6,642 nucleotides of DNA, from NCBI GenBank assembly GCA_000991805.1, contig LBSF01000033.1:1-6642 (forward strand), read 5' to 3'. Of the stretch, positions 5,417 to 6,642 are shown piece after piece. The position numbers and the translations under genes are program-made. A model generated the notes under the pieces. The model was not told where the DNA came from and searched no databases. It was given only the letters and a program-made list of their open reading frames with translations. Numbering within the stretch: position 1 is the stretch's first letter; each line of letters opens with the position of its first letter. The stretch is from a candidate division WS6 bacterium GW2011_GWC2_36_7. GTDB taxonomy: Bacteria > Patescibacteriota > Dojkabacteria > SC72.

Positions 5417-6271
5417 TTATTTAGATTTCTTAAAGTATTTAGTATATAGGTTTTGCACGCCTTTCTTTGTTTTGTCCCAATCCAATATCCAGTACTGTGC
5501 TACTAACATTAATGACTGAGCTATCCAATATATACTCAATGCCGAAGATGCGCTTACCGCAATGAAAATAGTAGAGAGAGGTAATATCAAATTCATAGAC
5601 TTTGTCATGTTTCCTTGAAGGGCTTCGGGTGACATTGGTTCTCCCTTCTTTCTTTCTTTCTTCTTCTCTGGAACTACACTTGTAGGATTTTGCATTTTCA
5701 TTGTAAAGATCGTAGTGACATACTGTGAACCACCTACGAGAAGTGCAAGGATTAAGTAAGAGATAGCCTGCATTGAAAACTTCCCAAACTCAGCTCCAAC
5801 AGTAGAGTAGGACTTGGTTAAATCCCAGAAAAGGAATTTTGTGTTAATTGCGAAGTCAGATGCAGAGGTAAACCATGTTTGAATAAAAGGATATACTCCA
5901 TCTAGTTTATTGTCTGTAAGATTTCTAATAACGACAATCAAAGCAGAAAGCACGACCAATTGAGGAATCATTGTTACTAGACAACCAAGAGGATTGTATC
6001 CAACTTTTTTGTAAAGTTTTGTTTGCTCTTCGGAAAGCTTCTGTGGATTACTACCATATTTCTTTTTTAATTCATCTAACTGAGGCTTTAACCCAGCCAT
6101 TTTTCTGGTCATCTCAGTCTGCCTCTTCATGAGAGGAATTAATATTAACCTTGTTAATATCGCAATTAGTAAAATTGCGATTCCAAGATTATCCCCACAC
6201 AAATGATAAAAAACCAATGTGAGGTTAAGGAGAGGGTAGGTAAATATGGTGTTCCAAATTGTTGTTAGCAT
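5417..6271 (-). CDS. yidC: Membrane protein insertase YidC/Oxa1/Alb3 family
   Basis: From the ATG at 6271 the protein has 284 residues, the short type without the large periplasmic domain of Gram-negative YidC. It inserts and helps fold proteins in the cytoplasmic membrane, alone or with SecYEG. Visible features are an N-terminal hydrophobic segment (about 4-22), a second segment ending in ILTRLILIPL with the family's groove arginine (R41), and a charged cytoplasmic helical hairpin (about 50-90). GYNPLGCL follows at about 91-98, then membrane segments near 97-118, 170-188, 228-244 and 245-262, with SIYWIAQSL in the last. A lysine-rich loop (KKKERKK, 203-209) and a basic C-terminal tail (YFKKSK) would face the cytoplasm and could contact ribosomes. 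No lipobox is seen. The frame stays open to a GTG at 6325, but that extension contains a TATAAT box and lacks family-like residues, so I prefer the ATG. Confidence 0.94.
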   Translation of the reverse strand: MLTTIWNTIFTYPLLNLTLVFYHLCGDNLGIAILLIAILTRLILIPLMKRQTEMTRKMAGLKPQLDELKKKYGSNPQKLSEEQTKLYKKVGYNPLGCLVTMIPQLVVLSALIVVIRNLTDNKLDGVYPFIQTWFTSASDFAINTKFLFWDLTKSYSTVGAEFGKFSMQAISYLILALLVGGSQYVTTIFTMKMQNPTSVVPEKKKERKKGEPMSPEALQGNMTKSMNLILPLSTIFIAVSASSALSIYWIAQSLMLVAQYWILDWDKTKKGVQNLYTKYFKKSK

Positions 6272-6308
6272 AGTATTTATACTGTATTTAAAGTGAAAGT
6301 AACTTCCG

Positions 6309-6337
6309 ATTATATACAATTCCACTCCATTTGGCTA
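6309..6337 (-). promoter_or_regulatory. Candidate sigma-70 promoter for yidC
   Basis: On the minus strand, TAGCCA (6332-6337, four of six -35 matches, overlapping the yidD stop codon) is followed by a 17-base spacer and a perfect TATAAT (6309-6314). Transcription would start near 6302, giving a leader of about 30 bases before the ATG at 6271. A second weaker box, TATAAA (6276-6281), lies only four bases before that ATG. The promoter would let yidC and jag be expressed separately from rnpA-yidD. Confidence 0.45.
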
Positions 6338-6574
6338 CGGTACTGGGTCGTATTGTCCCGGCTGAGCATTTGGTGTACATCGAGCTACTCTTTGAATTGC
6401 CATCTTAGTTCCTTTGAATGCCCCATACTTATCTATAGCTTGATATCCGTATTCAGAACAAGATGGAGCAAATTTACATGGTCGATTGTTAGGGAAAAGT
6501 TCCCCCATATATCCATGATCATAGGAGAGGGTCTTTTGGTAGATACGTATTAAGAAGAGAAGAATATACTTCAT
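6335..6574 (-). CDS. yidD: Membrane protein insertion efficiency factor YidD
   Basis: The 79-residue protein matches the small YidD family along its whole length. An N-terminal amphipathic or hydrophobic helix (ILLFLIRIYQKTLS, 4-17) is followed by CKFAPSCSEYGYQAIDKYG (33-51), KGTKMAIQRVARC (54-66) and the terminal DPVP (76-79). The three family cysteines C33, C39 and C66 are present. YidD is a membrane-associated protein thought to assist insertion of YidC and Sec substrates. The gene lies between rnpA and yidC, its usual place. The ATG overlaps the last base of the upstream TAA (TAATG), so translation is probably coupled. No Shine-Dalgarno is visible. Confidence 0.96.
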   Translation of the reverse strand: MKYILLFLIRIYQKTLSYDHGYMGELFPNNRPCKFAPSCSEYGYQAIDKYGAFKGTKMAIQRVARCTPNAQPGQYDPVP

Positions 6575-6642
6575 TACTTAATCGCATTCTTAAACTGAGT
6601 AATTACATCTGCCTTCAATATTTTGTACGTAGAATTTGAATA
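6574..6642 (-). CDS. rnpA: Probable RNase P protein component, C-terminal end (rest outside window)
   Basis: Twenty-two codons are open on the minus strand and end in TAA at 6576-6574, overlapping the yidD start. The tail reads YKILKADVITQFKNAIK, a charged C-terminal helix of the kind that ends many RnpA proteins (pattern 's.kel...l...l.k'). The fragment is too short to identify alone. The call rests mainly on the conserved order rnpA-yidD-yidC-jag. RnpA supports the RNase P ribozyme, which would process the 5' ends of tRNAs such as the two in this window. Confidence 0.6.
   Translation of the reverse strand, partial: YSNSTYKILKADVITQFKNAIK

Noticed and set aside
5401..5422. Inverted repeat AAATAAC / GTTATTT around the yidC stop codon, possible terminator
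   Set aside because: The seven-pair stem is almost all A-T, the loop holds the GC bases, and no T-tract follows; it is too weak for an intrinsic terminator.
6293..6553. Plus-strand 86-codon frame opposite yidD
   Set aside because: It is fully covered by yidD and the yidC upstream region, which match known families; no motif on the plus strand.

Overview
The window looks like a piece of a small, low-GC bacterial genome, most likely from the Candidate Phyla Radiation (Patescibacteria). The evidence is the pairing of an FtsA/PilM-type ATPase with a one-membrane-span protein carrying a baseplate-J-like ectodomain (an architecture I recall as typical of CPR genomes), very tight gene packing, no convincing Shine-Dalgarno sequence before any visible start, and compact versions of YidC and Jag. 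I cannot fix the lineage further. All eight visible stops are TAA or TAG, and the long frames read cleanly in the standard bacterial code.

Left half, plus strand. Positions 1-111 are the C-terminal end of an RNase J-like ribonuclease. An extended -10 element follows, then a two-gene unit: an FtsA/PilM-like actin-fold ATPase (137-1390) and a 622-residue bitopic protein (1390-3258) that starts on the last base of the ATPase stop codon. Just behind it lie two co-oriented tRNA genes, tRNA-Arg(TCT) at 3296-3372 and tRNA-Ser(GGA) at 3382-3471, both with encoded CCA ends.

Right half, minus strand, read from right to left. The order is the 3' end of a probable rnpA (6574-6642), yidD (6335-6574), yidC (5417-6271), jag/khpB (4888-5370), then an O-antigen ligase/polymerase-like membrane protein (3474-4862). 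rnpA-yidD-yidC-jag is the conserved bacterial membrane-insertion and RNA-processing cluster usually found near dnaA and oriC, so the origin may lie beyond the right edge. The two halves converge: the ligase stop codon is only two bases from the tRNA-Ser CCA end, with no recognisable terminator between them.

Functional picture. The right half supplies RNase P protein, membrane protein insertion (YidD, YidC), an RNA-binding regulator (Jag/KhpB), and a glycan polymerase or ligase. The left half supplies mRNA turnover (RNase J), two tRNAs, and a possible envelope-spanning pair in which a cytoplasmic actin-like ATPase could be coupled to an extracytoplasmic beta-rich domain. That pair is the best candidate here for a poorly described system. 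The other notable signal is the placement of -10-like boxes 5-8 bases before several unit-leading ATGs, which suggests leaderless transcripts. No gene-free stretch over 300 bases exists, and I saw no mobile element, CRISPR array or phage gene cluster.
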